A stretch of 64,000 nucleotides of DNA from HR10 sp964615335 (lineage in GTDB: Bacteria; Acidobacteriota; Blastocatellia; HR10): positions 1 to 64,000 of the forward strand of contig CAZTMT010000004.1 of the NCBI GenBank assembly GCA_964615335.1, given 5' to 3'. The translations under genes and the position numbers were made by a program. Within the stretch, counting starts at the first letter, position 1. Each line of letters starts with the position of its first letter. This document shows, in pieces, positions 52,158 through 60,692 of this stretch. The notes beneath the pieces are model-generated. The model was not told where the DNA came from. It saw only the letters and a program-made list of their open reading frames with translations, and did no database searches.

Positions 52158-53795
52158 ATGTTCTCCGCACGGAATCACCGACGCGCGTTCAGGATGGCCG
52201 GGCCTCTCGGAAAGTGCGCCCGAGTAGCCCTGGCTGTGACGCTCCTTTGGGGAGCGCTGATCCTGCCGGGAGCTTTTCCCCGAGACGGCGGATCTCCCAC
52301 TCCGGCGCAGATCAGGGAGGATTTTCTCGAAGCGCTTCGCCTCGTGCAGACGCACTATGCCGGCCAGCCCGATTCGGAAGCCCTTCTGACGGCGGTTCTT
52401 CGTGGCATGCTCGGGGCCCTGGATCCTCACTCCAATTATCTCACCTCCAAGGAATATGCGGAGCTGCGCCAGGAGCAGGAGAGTGAGTTCTTCGGCATCG
52501 GTGTGACGATCAATCAGAGGCGGGGCCAGGTATATGTGATCTCGGTGATCCCCGGAACTCCGGCCGAGCGTGCCGGTCTGCGCTATGGGGATGCCATCGT
52601 TGCGGTGGATGGGCAGTCGGCTCGCGGATGGTCCACCGCGGAGGTCGTTCGGCGCGTTCGCGGCGAGCGCGGCACGACGGTCGAGCTGACGATCGAGCGT
52701 CCTGGGGAATCTCAGCCGCTCACCTTTCGCATCGTGCGCGCGCCGATCCCGTTGCCGACCGTTCGCACGGCCTTTATGATTCGTCCCGGCGTCGGGTACA
52801 TCGGGCTCACCTGGGGTTTTCAAAATACGACGACCGAGGAGCTGGACGAGCATTTGCGTCGCTTGAAGGCGCAGGGGATCAAAGCGCTCCTTCTGGATCT
52901 TCGGGGGAATCCCGGAGGGTTGCTCGATCAAGCCGTGGGCGTCGCGAGCCGGTTCTTGCGACCGGGCGAGACGATCGTCCACATTCGCGGACGCGCGCGC
53001 GAGCGCCGATTCCGGGCCGAAGGGGAGCGCGTGGAAGATATGCCCCTGGTCGTCCTCATCAATCGGGCGTCGGCATCGGCCTCGGAGATCGTCGCCGGAG
53101 CCTTGCAGGATCATGATCGAGCGCTCATTGTGGGCGAGACGAGTTTCGGCAAGGGGCTCGTGCAGACAGTCATCCCGATCTTCCGCGGCGCGGCCGGAGC
53201 GCTCACGCTCTCGACGGCGCGATACTACACGCCGTCGGGGCGGCTCATTCAGCGCGAGTATCGAAACATCTCGGCCTATGACTACCGCCTGGGGCGTTCC
53301 CAGGGCCGAGCGCCGGGGCCGGCCGCGCGCACCGATGGAGGACGCCGCGTTTATGGAGGAGGGGGGATCGAGCCGGATATCTCCGTTCCCCTCAAGACCG
53401 ATCCCGTGCGGCAGCGGCTGTGGAATGCCGCCTTCGAATTCACGCGCTTTCTGATCAACGGACAGATCCCTTCATGGGAGCACTTCCGCCTGGCGCGGCA
53501 GCAGGAGCTGCCTTCCTCCGGGAAGCCTTCCATCGAAGTGAGCGATGCGTTGCTTGAGGCCTTCGCGGCTTTCGCCGCGCGGCGAAGCGATCTGGGCGTC
53601 ACTGAGAAGGAGATCAGCGCGCATCGGGATTACGTGCGTCAGAAGCTGCGAGAGGAGCTGGCGACGGCACGTTTCGGCCTGGATGTCGCCATGCGCCTCA
53701 TTCTGGAATCCGATGAGCAGGTGCAGCGCGCTCTGGAGGCGATCCCTCAGGCCAAGCAGCTTGTCGAGAACAGGCGCCTGCCGGGCCGGCGATGA
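52158..53795 (+). CDS. C-terminal processing protease, S41 family
   Basis: The 545-aa protein has a signal or membrane anchor (~20-40), an N-terminal helical region, a PDZ domain (~105-190, FFGIGVTINQRRGQVYVISV) and the S41 domain with the Ser in RASASASEIVAGALQDHDRA and the Lys in SFGKGLVQT. Both catalytic residues are intact. It cleaves C-termini of envelope proteins in relatives (CtpA/Prc). The start follows the gltX stop directly, so they are co-transcribed, and lolA follows nine bases after its stop. Confidence 0.92.
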   Translation: MFSARNHRRAFRMAGPLGKCARVALAVTLLWGALILPGAFPRDGGSPTPAQIREDFLEALRLVQTHYAGQPDSEALLTAVLRGMLGALDPHSNYLTSKEYAELRQEQESEFFGIGVTINQRRGQVYVISVIPGTPAERAGLRYGDAIVAVDGQSARGWSTAEVVRRVRGERGTTVELTIERPGESQPLTFRIVRAPIPLPTVRTAFMIRPGVGYIGLTWGFQNTTTEELDEHLRRLKAQGIKALLLDLRGNPGGLLDQAVGVASRFLRPGETIVHIRGRARERRFRAEGERVEDMPLVVLINRASASASEIVAGALQDHDRALIVGETSFGKGLVQTVIPIFRGAAGALTLSTARYYTPSGRLIQREYRNISAYDYRLGRSQGRAPGPAARTDGGRRVYGGGGIEPDISVPLKTDPVRQRLWNAAFEFTRFLINGQIPSWEHFRLARQQELPSSGKPSIEVSDALLEAFAAFAARRSDLGVTEKEISAHRDYVRQKLREELATARFGLDVAMRLILESDEQVQRALEAIPQAKQLVENRRLPGRR

Positions 53796-53804
53796 TTTTG
53801 AGTC

Positions 53805-54482
53805 ATGAAGGAGCGCGGGCTTCTGTGGGTGATCCTCTTTTCGCTGGTCTTGAGCGGCTTGGGAACCTCGGGGCTTTCGCAGACGTCGGCGCCTGCTCTG
53901 GAGCATCTGCTTGCGGCCTTGCAGAGGAAATATTCTCGCCTGCGCAGCCTGGCGGCCGATTTCGTGCAGGTCTATCAGGCCGCCGGATCTCCCGCGCGTC
54001 GGGAAGAGGGCGTGGTTCTCTTCGCTCGCCCGCGACGGATGCGCTGGCACTACCGGCATCCTGAGGAGAAATTCTTCATCTCCGATGGAGAGCAGGTCTT
54101 CCTCTATGTGCCCGCAGAGCGGCAGGTCATTCGCGCGAGGCTGCGCGAAGCCGAAGATATTCGTGCTGCGTTCGCCTTCCTTTTGGGAAAGACCGATCTG
54201 CGCCGCGCGTTCTCTCGGATCGAGCGGGTCACTTCCGTCCCCCCTCTGCATCCGGGCGGCCTCATCCTGCGCTTCATCCCCAAGGACGCGCGGCTTGGCT
54301 TCTCGGAGCTGCTCGCGGAGATTGATCCTCAGTCCCTGCATCTGAGAAGCCTTTCGATCCGAGAGCTGGATGGCGCGCGCTCGTCCTTCCTCTTCTCGAA
54401 CATTCGGGAAAACGTGCCGGTCTCCCCAGCGGATTTCGTGCTCTCGATCCCCCCGGGCGTTCAGGTCCTCGAGGCGCGATAG
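53805..54482 (+). CDS. LolA-like outer-membrane lipoprotein carrier
   Basis: The 225-aa protein has a signal peptide (about 1-26) and the LolA beta-barrel pattern: LRSLAADFVQVYQAAG, EEGVVLFARPRRMRWHY and EEKFFISDGEQVFLYVPAERQV. LolA carries lipoproteins across the periplasm from LolCDE to LolB. Its presence supports a Gram-negative envelope. It is part of the gltX-ctp-lolA-priA row. Confidence 0.85.
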   Translation: MKERGLLWVILFSLVLSGLGTSGLSQTSAPALEHLLAALQRKYSRLRSLAADFVQVYQAAGSPARREEGVVLFARPRRMRWHYRHPEEKFFISDGEQVFLYVPAERQVIRARLREAEDIRAAFAFLLGKTDLRRAFSRIERVTSVPPLHPGGLILRFIPKDARLGFSELLAEIDPQSLHLRSLSIRELDGARSSFLFSNIRENVPVSPADFVLSIPPGVQVLEAR

Positions 54483-54559
54483 CCGGGCGCTTCCGAAGGC
54501 AGTATAATGAAGGAGTGCACGCGGGACGAAGGGGTTCTTCCGCTCGGGGATGAGCTGAG

Positions 54560-57016
54560 ATGTTCCGGGATGTCGCTCTGGCGGTGAATGCGCGGCAGAC
54601 GTTCACCTATCGGGTGCCCGAAGGGATGAAAGCGCCCGTGGGGGGGCGCGTCGTCGTCCCCTTCGGGAAGAAGGTGCTCGTGGGGCTTGTCGTCGGAGGG
54701 AGAGAGGAGCCTCCCCCCCACCTGGCGGAGTCGGCGATCAAGCCCATTCTCGCCGTCCTGGACCAGGAGCCGCTGATTGGCCCGGAACTTCTTGAGCTGA
54801 CGCGCTGGGTGGCTCAGTACTACTTCGCCCCCTGGGGGGAAGTCATTCGGGCGGCTCTTCCTCCGGGGCTGCTGGCGGCTGTCGTCGAAGTCTTCTCGAT
54901 CACCGAGCAGGGAAGAGCAGCTCTGGCCGATCTGAAAAGCGCGCGGCGGATGCGTTCGCGGCGCGCGCGCATTCTGGAGAGACTCGCTTCGGTTTCTTCC
55001 CTTCAGGCCCCCGAGTTGGCGAAGACCTTCGGCGCACGGGCGACGCGCGCTGTCTTGCGCGATCTGGAGCGGCGCGGTTATGTCCATCGCGAGTATGCGA
55101 TCGTCCCGCCGCGCGTGAAACCGAAGAGCGAAGAGGTCATTCAGTGGATCGGCTCTGTGGAGGACGAGGGGATTAGTGCTCCTCAGGACCGGCACGCGAA
55201 CGCGCGCGCGCGTCTGCGGGAGATTCTCCAGAGCGCCCCGGCCGCGATCCCTCTGCGCGAAGCCGTCAAGCGGTCGGGCGTTCGTCCGTCGGTGATCCGC
55301 GCGCTCGCGCGCGAAGGGCTGATCCGCTGCTACAGCCGTCCGGTCGTGCGCGATCCTTTGGCCCATGTGGATGTCTCCCCTCCGGAGGAGTTCGAGTTGA
55401 CGCCCCTGCAGAAGAACGCGCTCGAGCAGATCGAGAGCAAGCTCCGGGAGGGGACATACGCGGCCTTCCTCCTTCACGGCGTGACCGGAAGTGGCAAGAC
55501 CGAGGTCTACATTCGCGCCATGCATCGGGCGCTGGAGCTGGGTCGTTCGGCGCTCATGCTCGTGCCGGAGATCGCGCTGACGCCCATGCTCAGCCGCCGC
55601 CTGCGCGCGCATTTTCGCGAGCAGGTCGCGCTGCTTCACTCCTCGCTCTCCGAAGGCGAACGCTTCGACCAGTGGCAGCGCATCGCGCGCGGAGAAGCCC
55701 GCGTGGTGCTGGGCACACGGTCGGCCGTCTTCGCTCCGCTTCCGCATCTGGGGCTGGTCATCGTGGATGAGGAACACGATCCCTCGTACAAACAGGACGA
55801 TGTCCCGCGTTATCACGGACGCGATACAGCCATCATGCGCGCGCTTCGAAGCGGAGCCGTCGTGATCCTGGGCAGTGCGACGCCCTCGATGGAGTCCTAT
55901 CACAATGTCCACCTGGGCAAGTACATCTACCTGCAGTTGGGCGAACGCATTGGGGGACGTCCCCTGGCTGAGGTGCGCCTGGTGGATATGCGCGAGGTGT
56001 TCGCGCGATATGGTCGTCCGGTCGTCCTCTCCGATGAGCTGGTGGAAGCTTTGCGAGAGACCCTGCAGCGGGGCGAGCAAGCGATCCTTCTGCTCAATCG
56101 GCGTGGCTTCTCTTCATTCGTCCTCTGTCGTCGGTGCGGTTTGACCATGCGCTGTCCGCGCTGCGATGTCTCGCTCACCTATCATCGTTCGGTCGAGCAG
56201 CTCATCTGCCACTATTGCAACTATCGCGCGCCCGTTCTCACGCGCTGTCCCAGTTGCGATGGCCAGTACATCTACTTCGCCGGCGTGGGGACGGAGCAGG
56301 TCGAAGAGCGCCTGCGCCGACTCTTCCCCGATCTGCCGATCGCGCGGCTGGATCGCGATACGGCGAGCCGGCGTCGGGCCTACGAGCACATCATCACGGC
56401 CTTTGCTGCCGGGGACATCCGAATCCTCGTGGGGACGCAGATGGTCGCCAAGGGCCATGATTTCCCGAACGTCACGCTTGTGGGCATTATCTCGGTGGAT
56501 GCGATCCTGGGTCTCCCCGATTTTCGGGCCGCGGAACGCGCCTTTCAGCTCCTCACGCAATCGGCCGGGCGGGCCGGACGGGGCGATCGTCCCGGCCGCG
56601 TGATCATTCAGACCTATTATCCCGAGCACTACGTCCTTCGCCACGCGGCTGCACAGGACTACGAGGGGTTTTACCAACGCGAGATTCACTTTCGCCAGAT
56701 GCTGCATTATCCTCCGATCACGACGCTCATTCAGCTCATTGTCCAGCATCGCCATTTCGAGCGCGCGCGCGCGCTGGCCGAAGAGCTGGCGCGAGAGCTG
56801 CGCACCGCCGATTCCTCGGGTCTCATGCGCGTGCTCGGTCCTGCTCCGGCTCCTCTGGGCCGATTGCGCGGTCGCCATCGCCTGCAAATCCTCATCAAAA
56901 GCCGTCAGCGTCTTGTGGCCCATCGCGCTCTGGAGCTGGCTCTGGAGAATCTGCGCGCCTCCGGCTTCGATACCCACGTCCTGGTCATTGATCCCGATCC
57001 CGTCGAGTTGATGTGA
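54560..57016 (+). CDS. priA: Primosomal protein N' (replication restart helicase PriA)
   Basis: 3'-5' DNA helicase that reloads replication at stalled forks. The 818-aa protein has the N-terminal DNA-binding domain (FRDVALAVNARQTFTYRVP), Walker A GVTGSGKTEVYI, Walker B VDEEHDPSYKQ, the zinc-binding segment with CRRCGLTMRCPRCDVSL, CHYCN and CPSCDGQ, and helicase motifs TATPSMES-type and VGTQMVAKGHDFPNV. A weak start site lies at 54560. It ends the operon; the repeat block follows. Confidence 0.96.
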   Translation: MFRDVALAVNARQTFTYRVPEGMKAPVGGRVVVPFGKKVLVGLVVGGREEPPPHLAESAIKPILAVLDQEPLIGPELLELTRWVAQYYFAPWGEVIRAALPPGLLAAVVEVFSITEQGRAALADLKSARRMRSRRARILERLASVSSLQAPELAKTFGARATRAVLRDLERRGYVHREYAIVPPRVKPKSEEVIQWIGSVEDEGISAPQDRHANARARLREILQSAPAAIPLREAVKRSGVRPSVIRALAREGLIRCYSRPVVRDPLAHVDVSPPEEFELTPLQKNALEQIESKLREGTYAAFLLHGVTGSGKTEVYIRAMHRALELGRSALMLVPEIALTPMLSRRLRAHFREQVALLHSSLSEGERFDQWQRIARGEARVVLGTRSAVFAPLPHLGLVIVDEEHDPSYKQDDVPRYHGRDTAIMRALRSGAVVILGSATPSMESYHNVHLGKYIYLQLGERIGGRPLAEVRLVDMREVFARYGRPVVLSDELVEALRETLQRGEQAILLLNRRGFSSFVLCRRCGLTMRCPRCDVSLTYHRSVEQLICHYCNYRAPVLTRCPSCDGQYIYFAGVGTEQVEERLRRLFPDLPIARLDRDTASRRRAYEHIITAFAAGDIRILVGTQMVAKGHDFPNVTLVGIISVDAILGLPDFRAAERAFQLLTQSAGRAGRGDRPGRVIIQTYYPEHYVLRHAAAQDYEGFYQREIHFRQMLHYPPITTLIQLIVQHRHFERARALAEELARELRTADSSGLMRVLGPAPAPLGRLRGRHRLQILIKSRQRLVAHRALELALENLRASGFDTHVLVIDPDPVELM

Positions 57017-57084
57017 GGGAAGACCTGTTCAGAAGCGATCCCTCAGAGTGCCCGCGGCCGCAAGCGATAGAGAATCCGAGGTGG

Positions 57085-57300
57085 AGCGGGAGCAATCTCC
57101 CTTTGAGACAGAACCCCGTTCCGCAGAGAGCCTGCCGCAGCAGGCGACAGAAAATAGCCTGGGGTGAAGCACGAGCGGAACCCCAGGAATCCCAACATGA
57201 CAAAATTTCATTCCGCAGAAAGCCCACGGAGTGGGCGACAGAGACTAGCCCGGGGTGGAGCGAAGCGGAACCCTAGGACGGGGGGTGAAGCGTAAGCGAA
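57085..57300 (-). repeat. Dispersed intergenic repeat, reverse-oriented units
   Basis: Two reverse-oriented cores lie at 57143-57159 (GGCGACAGAAAATAGCC) and 57234-57250 (GGCGACAGAGACTAGCC), each preceded by a short GC hairpin (for example GCCTGCCGCAGCAGGC) and TTCCGCAG. GAAGC...GCGGAACCC arms also recur. They face the forward units at 57.5 kb across about 200 bases. Confidence 0.85.
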
Positions 57301-57429
57301 ACCCCAGGAAACGAGGTCCCCAATTATCCCCGAGCCCGCGCCAGCGGGCGGCACATCGGGTCAGAAACCGAACGAACCGAAGGACGCCATTCGTGTATCC
57401 TCCGATGTCGCGACCTGGCGTTCATGAAC

Positions 57430-57730
57430 CAGACCCGCTGGGTGGCCGCCCGATGTGTCGCCCCCTTCGGGGGCTCGTGGGGAAATTTTGGGCCTCACGG
57501 TTTCCTAGGGCTTACGCCCTAGGCTATTCTCTGTCGCCCACTTCGTGGGCTCTATGCGGAATGTCTCATTCTCCAAATGGGCTCGCGCCCCAGGCTATTT
57601 TCTGTCGCCCGCTCGCGCGGGCTCTTTGCGGAATGGGGTCGTTCTCACAATGGGGCTCGCGCCCCGGGCTCTTTTCTGTCGCCCGCCACAGGCGGGCTTT
57701 GTGCGGAAATGTGTCGCTCTCTGGCGGGCG
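57430..57730 (+). repeat. Dispersed intergenic repeat, three tandem forward units
   Basis: GGCTATTCTCTGTCGCCC starts at 57522, GGCTATTTTCTGTCGCCC at 57593 and GGCTCTTTTCTGTCGCCC at 57667, so units are 71-74 bp long. Each core is followed by a small GC hairpin (e.g. GCCCGCTCGCGCGGGC), TGCGGAAT, TTCTC and AATGGGCTCGCGCCCC. The segment 57450-57487 matches the reverse complement of 3773-3810. No gene was seen between 57017 and 57762. Confidence 0.9.
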
Positions 57731-57762
57731 GGCTGTTTTCTCTGGCCTGTGTCGGCTCAGGC

Positions 57763-58356
57763 TCAGAATCCTGTCACATAGGGGAGGCGTTCGGCGGTGC
57801 GTTCGATCTCCGAACCTGCTCCCAGCAACAGGAGCGTGGAATTCCACGTCCCTTCGAGGAACTGGCGGCGGACACCTTCGGGCATCTGAACGGGGATCGC
57901 GCGCTCTTGAAAGTGCAGGGTCATCGTCTCCAGATTCAGGCGCAACTCCTGTTGGGGATCGGCCGCGACGGCTTCCTGGAGCGCGCGCGCCTCTTCGGCG
58001 GCGATGGTCACGCACGGCAGGCCGATGGCCGTGCAGTTAGCGAAGAAGATCTCGGCGAAGGATGGGCCGATGATTCCCCGAATGCCCCAGCGCTTGAGAG
58101 CTTGAGGCGCATGCTCGCGCGAGGAGCCGCATCCGAAGTTGCGTCCCACGATCAGAAGCGAGGCTCCCCGATATCGGTCCTGATTGAAGGGATGGTGGGG
58201 ATCCTGCTGCCGGTCGTCGGCAAAGACATGCTCCTCCAGTCCCTCGAAGGTCACCGTGCGGAGGAATCGTCCCGGGATGATTCGGTCCGTGTCCACGTCA
58301 TCCCCGGGGAGGGGAATCGCGCGACCGACGATCTCGCGAATGATGGCCGATGTCAT
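57763..58356 (-). CDS. leuD: 3-isopropylmalate dehydratase small subunit
   Basis: Leucine-biosynthesis isomerase subunit; with LeuC it interconverts 2- and 3-isopropylmalate. The 197-aa protein has GDDVDTDRIIPGRFL near the N-terminus and the GRNFGCGSSREHAPQAL motif that closes the active site. Length matches LeuD. It overlaps leuC by four bases (ATGA). Confidence 0.95.
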   Translation of the reverse strand: MTSAIIREIVGRAIPLPGDDVDTDRIIPGRFLRTVTFEGLEEHVFADDRQQDPHHPFNQDRYRGASLLIVGRNFGCGSSREHAPQALKRWGIRGIIGPSFAEIFFANCTAIGLPCVTIAAEEARALQEAVAADPQQELRLNLETMTLHFQERAIPVQMPEGVRRQFLEGTWNSTLLLLGAGSEIERTAERLPYVTGF

Positions 58357-59756
58357 CGGAGCATCTCCCGAACATCTACGACATAGCCGGCGATGGCCGC
58401 GGCGGCGACCATGGCCGGACTCATGAGCAGGGTTCGCCCGGTGGGGCTCCCCTGACGCCCTTTGAAATTCCGGTTGCTCGAGGAGGCGCAGATCTCACGC
58501 CCTTGCAACCGGTCCGGATTCATACCCAGGCACATGGAGCAACCGGGCTGACGCCACTGAAAGCCCGCTTCCTGAAAGATCTCGTGCAAGCCTTCGGCCT
58601 CGGCCGCGCGCGCGACCTGTTCCGATCCGGGCACGACAAGTGCGCGCACGCCGCGTGCGACGCGATGCCCGCGCACGATCTGAGCGGCTATGCGCAGATC
58701 GGACAATCGAGCGTTCGTGCACGAGCCGATGAAAGCGACATCAATGGGCGTCCCCAGGATGAGCTGTCCCGGACGAAAGGACATGAACTCGAGCGCTTCC
58801 CAATAGGCCGCCCGCTCGGAAGGGGGCACAGCATCGGGCTCGGGAATGGGTTCGGTCACGCCGACGGATTGCCCGGGATTGATCCCCCAGGTCACCATCG
58901 GCGGTATCGTCGCAGCGTCCAGGACGACCTCATCATCGTAAGAAGCGCCCGGATCTGAGGCGATCTCCTGCCACCAGCGCACGGCGCGTTCGAAAGCCTC
59001 GCCTTGGGGGGCAAACGGACGTCCACGCAGATACTCGAACGTCGTGCGATCCGGGTTGACGTAGCCGATGCGCGCTCCCCCCTCGATGGTCATATTGCAA
59101 AGGGTCATGCGCTCTTCCATCGTCATGGCTTCGATGGCCGAACCCGCGTACTCGTACGCGTAGCCCACTCCTCCGTTGACGCCGAGCCGCCGAATGATGG
59201 CCAGGATCACATCCTTCGCATACACGCCGCGTGGCAGTGTCCCCTGAACCAGAATGCGCCGCAGGCGGGGTTTGCTCATGGCCAGGCATTGCGTCGCCAG
59301 GACATCGCGCACCTGGCTTGTCCCGATGCCGAAGGCCAGCGCTCCAAACGCTCCATGCGTGGACGTATGGCTATCGCCGCAGGCGATCGTCATGCCCGGC
59401 TGTGTCAGGCCCAGTTCGGGACCGATGACGTGCACGATCCCCTGCTGTCCGCTCCCCAGATCGAAGAGCGTGATGCCGAAATCCCGGCAGTTCCGAATCA
59501 GCGCCTCAGTCATCTGTTCGGCCAGCCGGTCGGCAAAAGGCCTCTGCCGGTTGTCGGTGGGAACAATGTGATCAATGGTCGCGAAGGTGCGCTGCGGGAA
59601 GCGCACCGTCAGTCCCATCTCCCGCAGCATCTGAAATGCCTGGGGGCTGGTCACCTCGTGAATGAGATGCAACCCGATGAAGAGCTGCGTCTGTCCGGAC
59701 GGCAGCTCTCGAACCGCGTGCAAGCGCCAGACCTTATCCAGAAGCGTCTCAGCCAT
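58353..59756 (-). CDS. leuC: 3-isopropylmalate dehydratase large subunit
   Basis: Aconitase-family large subunit holding the [4Fe-4S] cluster. The 467-aa protein shows ACGDSHTSTHGAFGAL, the cluster cysteines in FIGSCTNARLSDL and GCSMCLGMNPD, and a start MAETLLDKVWRLH. A TTGACG-18-TATAAT promoter lies just upstream on the minus strand and GGGGAAGGA precedes the start. No other leu gene is in the window. Confidence 0.96.
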   Translation of the reverse strand: MAETLLDKVWRLHAVRELPSGQTQLFIGLHLIHEVTSPQAFQMLREMGLTVRFPQRTFATIDHIVPTDNRQRPFADRLAEQMTEALIRNCRDFGITLFDLGSGQQGIVHVIGPELGLTQPGMTIACGDSHTSTHGAFGALAFGIGTSQVRDVLATQCLAMSKPRLRRILVQGTLPRGVYAKDVILAIIRRLGVNGGVGYAYEYAGSAIEAMTMEERMTLCNMTIEGGARIGYVNPDRTTFEYLRGRPFAPQGEAFERAVRWWQEIASDPGASYDDEVVLDAATIPPMVTWGINPGQSVGVTEPIPEPDAVPPSERAAYWEALEFMSFRPGQLILGTPIDVAFIGSCTNARLSDLRIAAQIVRGHRVARGVRALVVPGSEQVARAAEAEGLHEIFQEAGFQWRQPGCSMCLGMNPDRLQGREICASSSNRNFKGRQGSPTGRTLLMSPAMVAAAAIAGYVVDVREMLR

Positions 59757-59788
59757 TGCGTCCTTCCCCTCGCCGCGTGAAGATGCCG

Positions 59789-59818
59789 ATTATAGGTCCT
59801 CCTTCCCACACGCGTCAA
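59789..59818 (-). promoter_or_regulatory. Near-consensus promoter of leuC-leuD
   Basis: On the minus strand TTGACG (59818-59813) and TATAAT (59794-59789) are 18 bp apart, about 33 bases before the leuC start. No leader peptide was found. Confidence 0.8.
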
Positions 59819-59868
59819 GAGGAAGCTCGTCCCTCCTTTTCGCATCTTCCTGCACTCTGCGGATCTTG

Positions 59869-59877
59869 TGGTATGAT
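59869..59877 (+). promoter_or_regulatory. Extended -10 element upstream of the HEPN/MNT pair
   Basis: TGGTATGAT on the plus strand (TG at 59869-59870, TATGAT at 59872-59877) lies about 36 bases before the HEPN start. A clear -35 was not seen. Confidence 0.5.
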
Positions 59878-59912
59878 GTGAGCGTGATGCTGAGCGTGTG
59901 GAGAAGAACGTG

Positions 59913-60302
59913 ATGTCGAATCGAAGCCGGGATTGGCTCGCCCAAGCTCTCAGGGATTTGGAGCAGGCCGAGGACTCACGTCAGGCCGGACGCCATGAAT
60001 GGGCTTGCTTTGCCGCGCAGCAGGCGGCGGAGAAAGCCGTCAAAGCTCTGCATCTTCATTTTGGGCAAGAGGCATGGGGCCACGTCGTGGCCAAGCTTCT
60101 GCGAGAGTTGCCCGCGGCGGTGGCCGTTCCGGAAGAGTTGGTCGAAAAGGGACGCGTCCTGGACACCTTCTACATCCCCCCTCGCTACCCGAACAGTCAT
60201 GCCGAAGGGGCCCCTTTTGAACATTACGGGCCGCTGCAAAGCGAGGAGGCCATTCGGTATGCCCGTGAGATCGTTGAATTCGTCCGTTCTCACATGGCCT
60301 GA
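59913..60302 (+). CDS. HEPN-domain protein (toxin-like partner of an MNT pair)
   Basis: The 129-aa protein has the HEPN helical bundle: SRDWLAQALRDLEQAEDS, CFAAQQAAEKAVKALHL and SEEAIRYAREIVEFVRSH. It lacks an obvious catalytic Rx4-6HxY of HepT but keeps RYPNSH (R-x4-H). With the following nucleotidyltransferase it forms a HEPN/MNT toxin-antitoxin-type module. The ATG at 59913 has GGAGAAG upstream; the GTG at 59898 is an alternative. It overlaps the partner by 44 bases. Confidence 0.85.
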   Translation: MSNRSRDWLAQALRDLEQAEDSRQAGRHEWACFAAQQAAEKAVKALHLHFGQEAWGHVVAKLLRELPAAVAVPEELVEKGRVLDTFYIPPRYPNSHAEGAPFEHYGPLQSEEAIRYAREIVEFVRSHMA

Positions 60303-60630
60303 TGCGAAAACGGTCCACCAAGCCGTGTGCCGCTGGGCGGCCGAGATCGCGCGCGCACACCCTCATGTGCTTCGCATCGGATACTTCGGTTCCTATGCGC
60401 GCGGCGATTGGGGCGTGGGGAGCGACCTGGACCTGCTGCTGATCGTGCGACATGCGGAGCTTTCGCCCGAGCGCCGAGCTGCCGCTTGGGATGTGACCGA
60501 TCTGCCTGTGCCCGCCGATCTGCTCGTCTACACGGCCGAGGAATGGGAAGCGCTCGACCCGCACCGGAAGTTCGCCCGGGTCCTGAAGCAGGAAGTCGTG
60601 TGGGTATACGTCCGGTCGGATTCTCCCTGA
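60259..60630 (+). CDS. MNT-domain nucleotidyltransferase (antitoxin-like)
   Basis: The 123-aa protein has the minimal nucleotidyltransferase motif GSYARGDWGVGSDLDLLL, i.e. GSx10DxD. MntA-type enzymes neutralise HEPN toxins by adding AMP. The start at 60259 is the only in-frame one with GAGGAGG at suitable distance (ATG); it overlaps the HEPN gene by 44 bases. Role as antitoxin is by family and order. Confidence 0.85.
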   Translation: MPVRSLNSSVLTWPDAKTVHQAVCRWAAEIARAHPHVLRIGYFGSYARGDWGVGSDLDLLLIVRHAELSPERRAAAWDVTDLPVPADLLVYTAEEWEALDPHRKFARVLKQEVVWVYVRSDSP

Positions 60631-60692
60631 GAATGCGCGTTCGGTCGGAGGGCGAGAACGCGGCATCCCAAGCGGCTGCACCCCGCGAGTTC

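Noticed and set aside
57085..57730. CRISPR array
   Set aside because: Repeat units are 71-74 bp and diverged, lack uniform spacers, and occur in both orientations; no cas gene is near.
57255..58040. Open frames running through the repeat block
   Set aside because: Their translations are made of repeated tracts (CRPPLRGLVG-type and similar) and are by-products of the repeat family.
59757..59912. Leucine attenuator with leader peptide before leuC
   Set aside because: No short Leu-rich frame or terminator hairpin was seen between promoter and start.
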